A stretch of 64,000 nucleotides of DNA from Mayamaea pseudoterrestris (GCA_027923505.1 BROI01000026.1:360662-424661); one strand, 5' to 3'; positions 23,849-34,378 are shown, counted from the first letter of the stretch. Made by a program: numbers and translations. The notes: generated from the sequence alone by a model not told the origin.

Positions 23849-26566
23849 ATGAAAGCGACAACCATCATGGTGGCGATGAGTGTCATGCGCCTTTCCAAGG
23901 CTTTTTCGCCAGCTGGGGTGCGACGCTCGTTCCTTGCGCAAGCATCAGTTTCGTCGTCGTCATCATTGGCAGCGACAACTAGACTCTACTCTTCTACTTC
24001 GACTACATCGACAACGACCGAATCATATAGTAATACAACGACTACTACTTCTAATGCTTCACTCCAGCCTCCATCCGCATATCCATTCACTCAAGTGGAA
24101 GCCAAGTGGCAAGCCTACTGGGCCAAGCACCAAACCTTCCAAACACCAGAACGCGACGCGACCAAACCCAAAAAGTACGTGCTCGACATGTTTCCCTATC
24201 CCTCCGGCGCCGGTTTGCACGTTGGACATCCGGAGGGATACACGGCGAGCGACATTATGGCGCGATACTGGCGCATGAAGGGCTACCAGGTGCTGCATCC
24301 GATTGGATGGGACTCGTTCGGCTTGCCGGCGGAGCAGTTTGCCATTCAAACCGGCGCCAAGCCGGCGGAAACGACGGCGGCGAACATTGCCAACTTTAAG
24401 CGGCAGTTAAAGAAACTGGGCTTCTCGTACGATTGGGACAAGGAACTGGCCACGACGGATGTGGAATATGTCAAGTGGACGCAGTGGATCTTTCTGCAAC
24501 TGTACAAGAAAGGTTTGGCGCAGCAATCAAGTGTGACTGTGAACTGGTGTCCCGCGTTGGGAACTGTCTTGGCCAATGAGGAAGTCATTAATGGCTTGTC
24601 GGAGCGAGGATCGCACCCCGTGCAGCGGTTGCCACTGCGGCAGTGGGTTTTAAAAATTACCGACTACGCGGATCGACTCGAGGCGGGCTTGGAGGGGCTC
24701 GGTTGGCCGGCGGGAACCGTCACGGCGCAGAAACAATGGATTGGCAAAAGTTTTGGAACAAACATTCAGTTTGCCGTGGTCAATGAAAATGGAAGCGACA
24801 GTGACAATGTGATTGGCGTCTTTACCACGCGCGCCGATACGCTCATGGGTGTCACCTACGTGACGCTGGCGCCGGAACATCCACTCGTCTCCAAAATTAC
24901 AACGCCAGAGCTACAAGACACTGTGAATGCCTACGTTACAGAAACATCGTCGCGATCCGATATGGATCGGACCGCCGCCAAGGAAAAGACGGGTCTTTTC
25001 ACGGGAGCGCATGCAAAGCATCCATTGACGGGCGAACGTGTACCCATTTGGGTCGGTGACTATGTTCTCGGATCCTACGGAACGGGTGCCGTCATGGCAG
25101 TGCCGGCGCATGATGCGCGCGACTTTGAGTTTGCGCGCAAGTTTGATTTAGATATCAAGTGGGTCGTGGAGCCAAAGGATGGATCGGAATGGAACCGAGA
25201 TGAAGCATTCACCGAGCACGGCAAGTGCGTGAGCAGCGGCGAATTTGATGGACTCGCGACGGAGGAAGCCAAGAAGGCAGTCACCAAGAGACTCATGGAG
25301 ATGAACATGGGTGGATCGCAAATTACCTACAAACTCCGCGACTGGGTCTTTTCTCGCCAACGCTACTGGGGCGAACCCATACCCATATACTTTCCCATCA
25401 AGTTTGCAGATGGAGTAGATCCAACGGCCGTAACGGATCCGAATTTGGAAGAAATGACAATCTGCTACGACCAGCCAATACCAGTTGATGCATCCGAGCT
25501 GCCACTGAAACTGCCAGAGATGGATAATTTCCAACCAGGCGATGACCCAGCCGGATGCTTAGCGCGAGCAAAGGAATGGCGTTTCTTTCAAAAGGACGGC
25601 ACGTGGTTTGCACGTGAGACAAACACCATGCCGCAATGGGCAGGTAGCTGCTGGTACTACCTGCGATTCACGGACACAAACAACAATGAGGAAGCGTTTA
25701 GCGCCAAGGCTGACGCTGACTGGCTCCCAGTCGACCTCTACGTGGGTGGTGCGGAGCATGCAGTGTTGCATCTTCTATACGCTCGGTTTTGGCATCAAGT
25801 CTTGTTCGATCTGGGACATACTAAACATAAGGAGCCGTTTACCAAACTGATTCACCAGGGAATGATTCTTGGTAGCGACGGCGAAAAAATGTCAAAGAGT
25901 CGAGGGAATGTTGTTAATCCAGACGATATTGTAACAACAAGCGGTGGAGACGCTCTCCGTCTATACGAAATGTTTATGGGGCCTCTTGACGCTGTCAAAC
26001 CGTGGCAGACAAGCCAAGTTTCTGGTGTTGTTCGATTTATGAACAAGGCTTACAACGTAATTAGAACAGCGATAGCGACAAAGAATGCAGACATGAGCAA
26101 TGAGACACTTCGACTGATGCACAAGACCATGAAAAAGGTCACGGAAGATATTGATTCCATGTCCTTTAACACTGCTATCTCGGCGCTGATGGTGTTTACA
26201 AATCATCTTCAATCACTTGGCGATAATGTGCCATTAGAAGCTGCGGAGAAGCTTGCACTTATGGTTTCCCCATTTGCGCCGCATTTTGGTGAGGAGTGCT
26301 GGAGCTTGCTTGGCAACCAAGAGTCTCTCGCCTACCATCCATGGATCGATTACAATGAAGAGCTGTGTATAGACAATGAGATAGCAATGGGAGTTCAGGT
26401 AAACGGCAAGACTCGCGGCGAAATCATGATCGCCCGAGATGCTGATCAAGTGACGGCCATGACTGCTGCGCAAGCGATTGAAAAAATAAAAGCGCAGCTG
26501 GACGGGAAAGATATAAAGAAAATTATATACGTTCCAGGAAGGATTCTTAACATAATAGCGAAGTAA
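23849..26566 (+). CDS. Leucyl-tRNA synthetase, bacterial type, organelle-targeted
   Basis: Charges tRNA-Leu with leucine. Starting at the first ATG (23849) the protein has 905 residues, single exon. Residues 1-80 form a targeting leader: a hydrophobic start (TIMVAMSVM), an AF-type motif (SKAFSPAG), then Ser/Thr-rich sequence, which suggests plastid import and possibly dual plastid/mitochondrial targeting. The class I signatures are HVGH at about 124-127 within PYPSGAGLHVGHPEG, and KMSKS at about 680. The editing (CP1) domain with its threonine-rich region lies between, and an anticodon-binding C-terminus ends in a bacterial-style small domain (PGRILNIIAK). The frame is open further upstream but lacks an ATG. 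A separate eukaryotic-type cytosolic enzyme would be expected elsewhere. Confidence 0.95.
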   Translation: MKATTIMVAMSVMRLSKAFSPAGVRRSFLAQASVSSSSSLAATTRLYSSTSTTSTTTESYSNTTTTTSNASLQPPSAYPFTQVEAKWQAYWAKHQTFQTPERDATKPKKYVLDMFPYPSGAGLHVGHPEGYTASDIMARYWRMKGYQVLHPIGWDSFGLPAEQFAIQTGAKPAETTAANIANFKRQLKKLGFSYDWDKELATTDVEYVKWTQWIFLQLYKKGLAQQSSVTVNWCPALGTVLANEEVINGLSERGSHPVQRLPLRQWVLKITDYADRLEAGLEGLGWPAGTVTAQKQWIGKSFGTNIQFAVVNENGSDSDNVIGVFTTRADTLMGVTYVTLAPEHPLVSKITTPELQDTVNAYVTETSSRSDMDRTAAKEKTGLFTGAHAKHPLTGERVPIWVGDYVLGSYGTGAVMAVPAHDARDFEFARKFDLDIKWVVEPKDGSEWNRDEAFTEHGKCVSSGEFDGLATEEAKKAVTKRLMEMNMGGSQITYKLRDWVFSRQRYWGEPIPIYFPIKFADGVDPTAVTDPNLEEMTICYDQPIPVDASELPLKLPEMDNFQPGDDPAGCLARAKEWRFFQKDGTWFARETNTMPQWAGSCWYYLRFTDTNNNEEAFSAKADADWLPVDLYVGGAEHAVLHLLYARFWHQVLFDLGHTKHKEPFTKLIHQGMILGSDGEKMSKSRGNVVNPDDIVTTSGGDALRLYEMFMGPLDAVKPWQTSQVSGVVRFMNKAYNVIRTAIATKNADMSNETLRLMHKTMKKVTEDIDSMSFNTAISALMVFTNHLQSLGDNVPLEAAEKLALMVSPFAPHFGEECWSLLGNQESLAYHPWIDYNEELCIDNEIAMGVQVNGKTRGEIMIARDADQVTAMTAAQAIEKIKAQLDGKDIKKIIYVPGRILNIIAK

Positions 26567-26646
26567 GTTACAGTTTACGCTATCTCCTCTTAAAGCGGAA
26601 AAAGTTTCCGATTTGGTCTTGCCGCAATCACGCGAATAACATCCTT

Positions 26647-28461
26647 CTATATTTCTGGCACGATATTCAGTATAACCTGCTTCACCGTTTGCTTCTGCGA
26701 CCCGCTGTGCATCAAACAAAAATTGACAAGCGAGGTCAGCAGTCGATCATGGTCCGCTAGAGGCTTCTTGTTCTCTGCGCATTCCATGAGGCGGAGAACA
26801 ATGTCTATGGCATTTGTACGTGAAATTTCTGTCTCGGGTCCGACCGAGCCGAGTAGGATGGAGATGCAATCGAGGTACGGCGATGATAGTAGCAAACTAG
26901 ATTGATTCATTGCAGATGCAGATACAGGATGTGCAGTCAAGGTCAGATGCAGCAGCAGCTCCGAGATTTGCAGATGAAAAGCAGGTTCTGTTGCGTTTCG
27001 CTCAAGAACTTGCTGTATTCGGCAGAGATGCGTGGAAGAAAGTTCCGATGAATTTGGATCTGAATGGTTGTGCACCAGACACATACGAAATGTTTCGCAT
27101 GCCGCGACAGTGAGCTTGTCTGCGCTGATGCTGCTGCAGCTGTCGTTTACAGCGATCGGGTCAGCGATGACATGTGCCAACGCCTTTATTAAAGTTTCAT
27201 AGACAGTATTCTGGTCGTCATCACCTATTGACTCATGCGTTATAAGTGCAGATAGAGTCTGACAAGCCTGGCATTGAATCTCTGGTCCATCGTGACGATT
27301 GCGCAGAATTTCCAGCAGCACGTGCGGCAATGGCAATTCCTCAGCGCCGTTGGCCGATTGTTTTATGAAACTCCGCCCCCAGTCGCAGGTTGCCAAGCAT
27401 CGCATGGTGCGAATTGAGCGTCGTCGAATATCCTCGTCCCGCTCATTCTGCAACACGTCAAGCAGTCTGGGGACGAGCCATACCTGCTGTATCAGCAGCC
27501 CGGGTGGCCGCTCAATGTCTGCCTTTGACGTCCAAGCAGCCACCATAGTGCCAACGACAGACATGGCTTGTCGTCGAATTGTTATGTTGCTACTGGCCGG
27601 CGATCTTTGCTGTTGCTGTTGCAGATTGTTATTTAAAACCTTCGTCGTCGTCTTCGTCCCTCTTCTCTGCAGCATATATTGAAGGGCTTGCCAAGTCTCT
27701 GGACTTGATTCCGCCATGCTACGCCCAAGCCTATCCACCGTGGCCCAATTCCAGAGTACGTTCGAAGCTGCTTCCATCATCGTCAGTGATGCTTCTTGCT
27801 GTTTCCGACAATCCAGAACCATCTCGAGCAAATGATTGTGCATATACTCCTTGTCCGTATCACTCGCTCGATTGGACAGGTCTTTGATCAACCCGATCAA
27901 AGATAATCTCATCGTGTTGTCGATGAATCGAGGTGCTGATTGTGTTGATGAGTTTAAGATCCAAAATTGTGATAGCCAAGTGACAAGATTGGTCGAACGT
28001 ATGAGATACTTTTTGATAGTTGATTGTTTTACTTGCGCCCATAGTCGGAAAATCTGCACAATAGACTGCAACTGCGTATCATGTTCATGCTGCTCGAGTA
28101 TTAAAGCCTTTCGCGCAAGGAACTTCCAGGCCTGCAGATACCAAGGTAAATAGTTGATCAATTGCGAAAAGGATTGCTCTCGTCGTTCCTGCGATGAACC
28201 GGTCCATAGCATGCAGAGACAATCGCAAACGCCAGTAATTATGTGTACATTGATACATTCTGTTGATTGCTGAAGGTCGTAGCTCAGTTGCCACGATAAT
28301 TTTCGGTCCAGCTGCTGCTCCAATCCGACATGACATCGACTTGTGATCGAGTCGTCGTCGTCCGTTCTAGACAAGAGCTTTCGGAGCGATCGAAAAGCAT
28401 TCATCCGCTCCTGTGGATATTGATCATAACAAATTTCTGGTTGAAAGAGGCGAGACCGCAT
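26647..28461 (-). CDS. ARM/HEAT-like helical repeat protein, probably organellar
   Basis: Up to 604 residues, rich in Leu, Arg and Gln, with many amphipathic helices; segments such as RRRSIRTMRCLA and IQCQACQTLSALI resemble armadillo repeats. I do not recognise a specific family. A second in-frame ATG at 28404 (residue 20) begins MNAFRSLRKLLSR, which looks like a mitochondrial presequence and may be the real start. Alternatively, the sequence CTCTTTCAACCAG just upstream resembles a splice acceptor and CATCGTGAGT near 28530-28540 a donor, so one or more 5' exons could lie in 28535-28850. The gene is convergent with LeuRS (80 bp between stops). Confidence 0.65.
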   Translation of the reverse strand: MRSRLFQPEICYDQYPQERMNAFRSLRKLLSRTDDDDSITSRCHVGLEQQLDRKLSWQLSYDLQQSTECINVHIITGVCDCLCMLWTGSSQERREQSFSQLINYLPWYLQAWKFLARKALILEQHEHDTQLQSIVQIFRLWAQVKQSTIKKYLIRSTNLVTWLSQFWILNSSTQSAPRFIDNTMRLSLIGLIKDLSNRASDTDKEYMHNHLLEMVLDCRKQQEASLTMMEAASNVLWNWATVDRLGRSMAESSPETWQALQYMLQRRGTKTTTKVLNNNLQQQQQRSPASSNITIRRQAMSVVGTMVAAWTSKADIERPPGLLIQQVWLVPRLLDVLQNERDEDIRRRSIRTMRCLATCDWGRSFIKQSANGAEELPLPHVLLEILRNRHDGPEIQCQACQTLSALITHESIGDDDQNTVYETLIKALAHVIADPIAVNDSCSSISADKLTVAACETFRMCLVHNHSDPNSSELSSTHLCRIQQVLERNATEPAFHLQISELLLHLTLTAHPVSASAMNQSSLLLSSPYLDCISILLGSVGPETEISRTNAIDIVLRLMECAENKKPLADHDRLLTSLVNFCLMHSGSQKQTVKQVILNIVPEI

Positions 28462-28826
28462 TTGTGAGTCGGTCTTTTCAGTTAAATCTATCGCAGTCTC
28501 CTATCAAGCAGCATCATTCATCTCGTAAGTTACTCACGATGCATCAAGTGCCCCATCATGACGACCTGCTGATCTCCTCTCGAATGGTTCATTCGTTCTG
28601 ATGCTCTTATCTCCATTGGATAGTCAATATAGCAATCAGCTGCTTCAAAGTCGCCGTTGATCCTCCCATAATCCTGCATTTTTTCGAATCGCAAAATGTG
28701 ACGCCCATGGTCGTTACCTTGGTCGGCAAGGTCGGCTGGCGCTTCGAAGTATCCTTCCGGTACTCGATGACGTAGAACACGATTTGGTTTTGCGCGTTCA
28801 TCGCGAAACGTTTCACTCGCTCCACC
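28462..28826. other. Divergent intergenic region with possible unannotated 5' exon
   Basis: Between the helical-repeat gene and glycerate kinase. The minus strand has two overlapping open frames here (about 77 and 106 codons), one starting in a good context (GCCATGGTGG, near 28825). A GTGAGT donor-like site follows. I cannot decide whether this is promoter, 5' exon or a small gene. Confidence 0.35.
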
Positions 28827-30527
28827 ATGGCAGCAACCATTCCTTGTCATGCAGCAAGAATTAGCATGAGAGCTCTTTCCTCTCTACAATGGTTTCTGGC
28901 AGCATCATCGATATGTCGCATTGATGGTTTCAGCTTCAGTAGCACCAAAAAGTACCAAAGACGCCCGGCCATTCGGTGTCGTCGGCATGATGGTCCATCG
29001 GCATATCATCCATTTTCTACTTTTCCAAGATGCTTTTCTACAACATCGATTTCATTTTCGAGTAAAGAACAAACTCCTGAAGAGTCTAGAATGACTCGCG
29101 ACTGTCTCAATATTCTACAATCAGCAATACGCGCCGTTGATCCAGCTACTGCCATTCGAACGCACCTTCAAAAGCATGACGCATCCAACAAGAGCTTCAA
29201 GATCGGCGATCGACTGTACGATTTAGATAGCTATGAACAAATATTATTAATTGGTTTCGGCAAGGCGTCATCGGCCATGGCAGTTGCCGTCTTGGAGCAG
29301 CTACAGCAAAACGATATTGAGATTAACAGAATATCCGGCCTCATCATTGTCAAGGATGGTCATGCAACATTCCAAGAGCAAGAGACTTTGGCGCGATACA
29401 ATGTAATAGTACGAGAAACTGGTCATCCAATTCCTGATCAGCGCTCCGTGGATGCATCCAACGAGTTGCTGGAGCTCGTAACTAGGGTTGACCACCAACA
29501 CACGTCGAGGCGCTTGATTCTGGCCTGCATTAGCGGCGGCGGATCATCCCTCTTTTGCGCGCCGCAGCCGCCGCTAACATTAACAGACTTGCAGGATACG
29601 AACCAGGTGTTGCTTCAATCCGGATGGCCCATTCAGGACATGAACGTTTTGCGCAAACGACTTGAACGAGGCAAGGGAGGTCGATTGGCGCAAGCATCTT
29701 TGGCTGCAACATCAAATGGCAATAGCGACATGGTGAGCTTGATTTTGAGCGACGTTTTGGGCGATCCGTTGGATTTGATCGCCAGTGGACCGACTGTGCC
29801 CGATGGTAGTACGTGGGCGGATGCGTGGAGACTTGTGCAGGAGCGACTTTCGCCTTCGCAGAGACTAGCACTACCAACTAGCGTCAAAGATTTGCTTCAA
29901 AAGGGCATGGATGGCGAGCTGCCAAATTCGCCTTCGAATGACGATCCATTCTTTGAACGCTGCCATAATGTTTTGGTTGGTAACAACGAGGCAGCCGTCA
30001 TGGCGGCGGCCGCGAAAGCCATGGAGCTTGGCTACCAACCACTAGTACTTGGCACGCGCGTTACTGGTGAGGCCAGTCATGTCGCCAGGACTTTGGTGAA
30101 CGTGGCGCAGCATGTTCGACAAGGTCCGCCTGCCTACAACTTGGCGCATCCTCCGGCAGCTCTAATTTGTGGAGGAGAAACGACAGTCACGATACCGCAA
30201 GGCTGCACGGGCTTGGGTGGGCGCAACCAGGAAATGGCTTTAGCAGCGGCGCTGGCATTGAAGGAGGCTAAACTGCGACAGATTGTTTTCTCAAGCGTTG
30301 GTACCGATGGAACGGACGGGCCGACTGATGCCGCTGGCGCGATTGTGGACGGCAATACAATCGACAGGTTAAGAGGCGATGCGGCGCAAGCGTTAGCAAA
30401 CCATGATGCGTACACCTACCTTGCGCAGACCGACGATAATGGTTTGTCCCCGCTTGTAAAAACTGGTCCTACGGGTACAAATGTTGCGGATGTTACCGTC
30501 ATACTTATTGACAGCAAGGAAGGTTGA
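28827..30527 (+). CDS. Glycerate 2-kinase (MOFRL/GLYCTK type)
   Basis: A 566-residue enzyme that phosphorylates D-glycerate, giving 2-phosphoglycerate in the family's usual reaction; in algae this fits the photorespiratory or serine-glycerate route. The start has the context ACCATGGC. Residues 1-90 look like an organellar leader (ARISMRALSSLQWFLAASS, then basic and Ser-rich). The N-terminal DUF4147 domain shows LIGFGKASSAMA, ISGGGSSLF, LERGKGGRLAQ and LSDVLGDPLDLIASGPTVPD. The C-terminal MOFRL domain shows GGETTV, GLGGRNQEMAL and GTDGTDGPTDAAGA. The gene is single-exon and ends 17 bp from the convergent NSUN2-like gene. Plastid-type GLYK kinases (which make 3-phosphoglycerate) are a different fold, so this is not that enzyme. 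Confidence 0.93.
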   Translation: MAATIPCHAARISMRALSSLQWFLAASSICRIDGFSFSSTKKYQRRPAIRCRRHDGPSAYHPFSTFPRCFSTTSISFSSKEQTPEESRMTRDCLNILQSAIRAVDPATAIRTHLQKHDASNKSFKIGDRLYDLDSYEQILLIGFGKASSAMAVAVLEQLQQNDIEINRISGLIIVKDGHATFQEQETLARYNVIVRETGHPIPDQRSVDASNELLELVTRVDHQHTSRRLILACISGGGSSLFCAPQPPLTLTDLQDTNQVLLQSGWPIQDMNVLRKRLERGKGGRLAQASLAATSNGNSDMVSLILSDVLGDPLDLIASGPTVPDGSTWADAWRLVQERLSPSQRLALPTSVKDLLQKGMDGELPNSPSNDDPFFERCHNVLVGNNEAAVMAAAAKAMELGYQPLVLGTRVTGEASHVARTLVNVAQHVRQGPPAYNLAHPPAALICGGETTVTIPQGCTGLGGRNQEMALAAALALKEAKLRQIVFSSVGTDGTDGPTDAAGAIVDGNTIDRLRGDAAQALANHDAYTYLAQTDDNGLSPLVKTGPTGTNVADVTVILIDSKEG

Positions 30528-30544
30528 CTATTACAAATGACAAT

Positions 30545-32878
30545 CTACTTGCTATAGGCATCGAGGGCGGCGAGCTTGGTCTTCATAATATCTTTTTCTA
30601 CCTTGGCAACCATCCCATCGACGCTATCACCACGGCACTTCCACATGGCAAGAATCATCTTCTCGCCATGGCGCTCCGCAAATCCATCCAAAATGATTAT
30701 AAAAGATCCAGTTGTCAGCTCCTTCATTTCATCATGGAAATTCGAGGAGAACGCCGATAAGTGAGTGGTCTCCTTTTGGTTTAAGCAAATGTCAAAGTCT
30801 TCCCGAGAAACCACGAATTTTCGCTTGGACATGAAGGGCGCAAGAAAGTGTGCACCCTCTTGGCACAAACGATACGAGACTTCGCTGAACTTGGAATTCC
30901 GAGTAAATCCTTTTAGTCCAGTGTTAATCATAGTGAGTTTCGTTTGAAACCCTTGGTCAATAATTTCCTTTACAGTAGGCGCAACGTAGTAAATAATCTT
31001 GGCATCACCCGTTGCCCTTGTCATGTACAAGTCGCGACGAAACCCAGGCAACGTCAAACCATAAAAGTCAATTATTGCATTTATCACATCGTCATCGACA
31101 GGCGAAAAATCATCCTTTCTAAATTCTGTAACGGCTTTTCCATCCTTTCCCCTGACTGGTCCACGAATTGGCTTGTTCTCGTCGTCAAGCATGTCGAGAT
31201 CTGCATCGTCATCACCCGCGTCATCTTCCTGTGGCGCGCCAACATCATCCTCGTCATCCTCAACTGGCGCGACATCATCCGTCTTGACTCGCTTCGCAGC
31301 AGGACTTGTTGCTTCAGCCGTCGCTTCATTGACAGCTCTACGATCCCTCGCACTCATAATATCCTTCTTCCGGAGCAAGGCAATGAAGAAACCCCCCGTG
31401 TCGTTATCTTGCGGAAATGCTCGAATACATCGTTCCAAGTGAAAAGACTTTGCTTCGTCCTCCGTCGGTGAGAAAGCGCTTGGGCGAACCCTCTTCTTCA
31501 TATCATCGGGCACATCATCATGTGTTTCGAAGAACGACAATCCAGCAGACTTGGCCATTTCCAAAATCGCAGCATCGTCCGCCATGCATGTTGGCTCATA
31601 CTTGACACGGTTGGGTACAACGGGAAACGGAGCAGGCGTCTTTTCATCCGCCGGTGCCTCGGCAGATGCAGCACCCTCATCCGCCTCAGCAGACTCCTTT
31701 TGCTTGGCTTCCCACTCCTTCTTTCGCTCCTGCACCTTGGCGCAAGTCTTTTTGTACTCGTTCATCATGTCGCGCCGACTCTTGGGTTCGCAAAAGACCT
31801 TCCAATCCGACATGCCTGGTCGCGTTCTAAAGCCATTCAAACTGATTACCATTAACTCGAGCTTTCCTTCCGACCGTCGCAGCAACTCGGCGACAACAGC
31901 TTCATTCTCAATCGGATTGAACGAGCACGTCGAGTAGCACAAGTGACCTCCCACCTTTAATAGTTGCGCACACGCCTTCCATGAGATATCCACTTGCAAC
32001 GAATGCATTCCAAACGCTGCCAATTGACTCCATCGCTTCCATATCCCAATATTCTTTCGCGTCGTGGCATCGCCACTGCACGGCACATCACACAGAATGG
32101 AATCAAACTGCAGTGGCGCCGCCGGAAAGAACTGCGCGTTGCAGTTGGTAATCATGCAGACTGGATTGTTGTGCAGTATGCGTCGCAGCTGCGTCACCAG
32201 CATGTGCGCGCGCTGCCAATTGGCGTCGTTGGCCACCATGAAACCGTTTGGTCCCAGCGCCTCCAGCAACTGCGACGCCTTGCTGCCCGGTGCGGCGCAC
32301 AAGTCGGCCACGCAGTGTGACGGTTGCACGTTTAGCACGACGGGTGGAATCATGCTGACCGTTTCCTGCCGCGAAATGAAGCCAGCGTCCGTCTTTTCCT
32401 TGAGCCAGTGGTGCAGCTTCTCTAGTGCCGGATGCTTGCGAATCGTGGTGCGATCCAAACTAAACTGGTAGGCGCCCGGCAGGAACGGAATGGCTTGAAT
32501 GACCGGTTTCGTCGAGTTTTCGGCCTTGCATTCCAAAGCGAGCTGTTCGATTTCTCCTTTGATATGCTGCTGAATATTGATTGGAACGTCCTTGGCGATG
32601 CGAAAGGAGGCTGGCAGTGCCGATCCAATTGTTTTGCGCCACAGCAAGCGCTCATTGTTGCGTTCCTCGTGCGTCTCACACGCAATTAGCCTGCTACTTG
32701 TCTCATCATCATATCTACTATTAAACAATCCTTGAGCAGCATAGTAGGCTTCAAACTTGAAGTTTCCTTGGTCGACAACGGTGCTCACGTAGTTTCTTCC
32801 TCCGTCCTGTTGCTGATGGTCTTTGCCTTTGCCGTGTGGACGACGGTCCTTCTTGCTGCGGTTCCACTTTTTTGCCAT
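30545..32878 (-). CDS. RNA cytosine-5 methyltransferase, NSUN2/Trm4 type
   Basis: A 777-residue enzyme expected to methylate cytosine C5 in tRNA (family targets include positions 34 and 48-50). The lysine-rich start MAKKWNRSKKDRR may act as a nuclear or nucleolar signal. The AdoMet loop ADLCAAPGSK is at about 191-200. The two catalytic cysteines lie in PCSGD (266-270) and YSTCSFNPIENE (about 315-326), as expected for the NOL1/NOP2/Sun family. An acidic stretch of about 40 residues with a KRVK cluster sits near residue 530-570. The last ~180 residues resemble the Trm4 C-terminal extension. Single exon, start context GGCAAAAAAGTGG after the ATG. The 5' neighbour is the divergent trpD-like gene. 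Confidence 0.93.
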   Translation of the reverse strand: MAKKWNRSKKDRRPHGKGKDHQQQDGGRNYVSTVVDQGNFKFEAYYAAQGLFNSRYDDETSSRLIACETHEERNNERLLWRKTIGSALPASFRIAKDVPINIQQHIKGEIEQLALECKAENSTKPVIQAIPFLPGAYQFSLDRTTIRKHPALEKLHHWLKEKTDAGFISRQETVSMIPPVVLNVQPSHCVADLCAAPGSKASQLLEALGPNGFMVANDANWQRAHMLVTQLRRILHNNPVCMITNCNAQFFPAAPLQFDSILCDVPCSGDATTRKNIGIWKRWSQLAAFGMHSLQVDISWKACAQLLKVGGHLCYSTCSFNPIENEAVVAELLRRSEGKLELMVISLNGFRTRPGMSDWKVFCEPKSRRDMMNEYKKTCAKVQERKKEWEAKQKESAEADEGAASAEAPADEKTPAPFPVVPNRVKYEPTCMADDAAILEMAKSAGLSFFETHDDVPDDMKKRVRPSAFSPTEDEAKSFHLERCIRAFPQDNDTGGFFIALLRKKDIMSARDRRAVNEATAEATSPAAKRVKTDDVAPVEDDEDDVGAPQEDDAGDDDADLDMLDDENKPIRGPVRGKDGKAVTEFRKDDFSPVDDDVINAIIDFYGLTLPGFRRDLYMTRATGDAKIIYYVAPTVKEIIDQGFQTKLTMINTGLKGFTRNSKFSEVSYRLCQEGAHFLAPFMSKRKFVVSREDFDICLNQKETTHLSAFSSNFHDEMKELTTGSFIIILDGFAERHGEKMILAMWKCRGDSVDGMVAKVEKDIMKTKLAALDAYSK

Positions 32879-33234
32879 GCTGTGAATTTAAAGCCGAATT
32901 TATGATTCACTGTCTGCTTTACTCAGACGAGGCGATACAATTTACTTTGCTTACTGGACAGACTACCCGATCTGCTTTTGAATGTGAAGATCCTCATTTT
33001 CGAAGCAATGAAGGGCTGTGACAAAATGTCGCAGCGAGAATTAATGGGAGAAAAGACTTCAACTTCTTGTCTGCTTGACTGGACGACGTTCATCAACCTT
33101 CTTGCCGACGGTAAGCATCATACTTTCCAATTCTCTGAATCCTGATATTGGACTATTCTATAAATACTTCGAGTGTCTTGGCAGCGAACGCTTCGCTGCT
33201 TGCACCAATCATTATTATATCATCATATCACATT
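32879..33234. promoter_or_regulatory. Divergent promoter region between NSUN2-like and trpD-like genes
   Basis: About 356 bp separating two divergent starts. I see no coding frame with an ATG that I would trust and no clear binding motif; it must hold both promoters. Confidence 0.45.
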
Positions 33235-34326
33235 ATGTCGGCATCATCAGCTTCACTGAAACAATACATTGACATTTTAATCCAAGGCGATCGACCGTTG
33301 ACCGCCGACGAAACGCAATCCGCCTTTGACGTGTTGCTTTCCGGATCCGCGGATGACATTCACGTGGGAGCGTTGCTATGCCTGCTGCGGGCGCGTCGCG
33401 AGACACCGTCGGAGATTTGCGGCATGGTGCGCGCCATGCACCAACACTGCGTTCCCGTACACATTCCAGACACCAAGCTGCTCGACATTGTCGGCACGGG
33501 CGGTGACGGCGCAGATACCTTTAACGTGAGTACCTGCAGCGTGGTGCTCGCGGCGGCGTGTGGATGCGTCGTGGCCAAGATTGGCAATCGATCTGTGAGC
33601 AGCGCCTGCGGCAGCGCCGACGTACTGGAAAAGCTTGGCATACGCGTCGACATGTTGGCGAACCAAGTGCAGGATTGCGTCAATCAAGTGGGGATTGCCT
33701 TTATGTATGCGCCCATGCACCATCCCGCCATGGCGCAGGTGGCTCCCGTCCGCAAGCGGTTAGGCGTACGCACCTGCTTCAACGTGATTGGGCCAATGAC
33801 TAATCCGGCCGGAGCGCAGCATGTGATTATTGGAGTCTTTCATCCGGAACTAGTGTCCTTGGTGGCGGCAACCTTGCAGGAGATTGGCCGCGTCGATCAT
33901 GCCGTCATTATTCATGGGTGTGGACTGGATGAGATTTCACCACTTGGACCAAGTACGATTGTCGAGATTAAGAACATTGCGGAAGCAGGGCAACCAAAAA
34001 TTTACACGGAAACGAGTTACGTGTTTGATCCCGAATCTGTTGGTATTGTGCGCTGCGACATGGAAGACTTGAAGGGTGGTGGTCCCGATGAGAATGCCTA
34101 CATTTTTCGGCAAGTGCTGGAGGGAGGTACGCATACGGATGCCAAGCGAGACGCCATCATTTTGAACGCTGGGGTTGGATGCTACGTATATGGTTTGGTG
34201 GATTCCATTGAATCTGGCTGTATACTAGCGAGAGAGACTTTGGAAGCTGGCAAGGCCATTGAGAAGCTGGACGCTTGGATAGCTGCCAGTAATTGGATTG
34301 TCTCAGGCGACAGTGAAACACCATGA
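33235..34326 (+). CDS. trpD: Anthranilate phosphoribosyltransferase (tryptophan synthesis)
   Basis: Transfers the phosphoribosyl group of PRPP to anthranilate, the second step of tryptophan synthesis. From the ATG at 33235 the protein has 363 residues, close to the usual bacterial length (~340). The PRPP loop GTGGDGADTFNVST, the AKIGNRSVSSACGSADVLE segment (in place of the common KHGNR) and the NVIGPMTNPA motif are all present. The frame is open for 29 codons upstream without a good targeting leader and the upstream initiation codon there is an ATG at 33148; if used, it would add a hydrophobic N-terminus (LAPIIIISSYHI) that could serve as a signal peptide for plastid import. I could not decide between the two. 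Confidence 0.92.
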   Translation: MSASSASLKQYIDILIQGDRPLTADETQSAFDVLLSGSADDIHVGALLCLLRARRETPSEICGMVRAMHQHCVPVHIPDTKLLDIVGTGGDGADTFNVSTCSVVLAAACGCVVAKIGNRSVSSACGSADVLEKLGIRVDMLANQVQDCVNQVGIAFMYAPMHHPAMAQVAPVRKRLGVRTCFNVIGPMTNPAGAQHVIIGVFHPELVSLVAATLQEIGRVDHAVIIHGCGLDEISPLGPSTIVEIKNIAEAGQPKIYTETSYVFDPESVGIVRCDMEDLKGGGPDENAYIFRQVLEGGTHTDAKRDAIILNAGVGCYVYGLVDSIESGCILARETLEAGKAIEKLDAWIAASNWIVSGDSETP

Positions 34327-34378
34327 TAGCGATATTAAACTGCACTATAGTAGGACAGCCATATGTATGTATGTTGTG

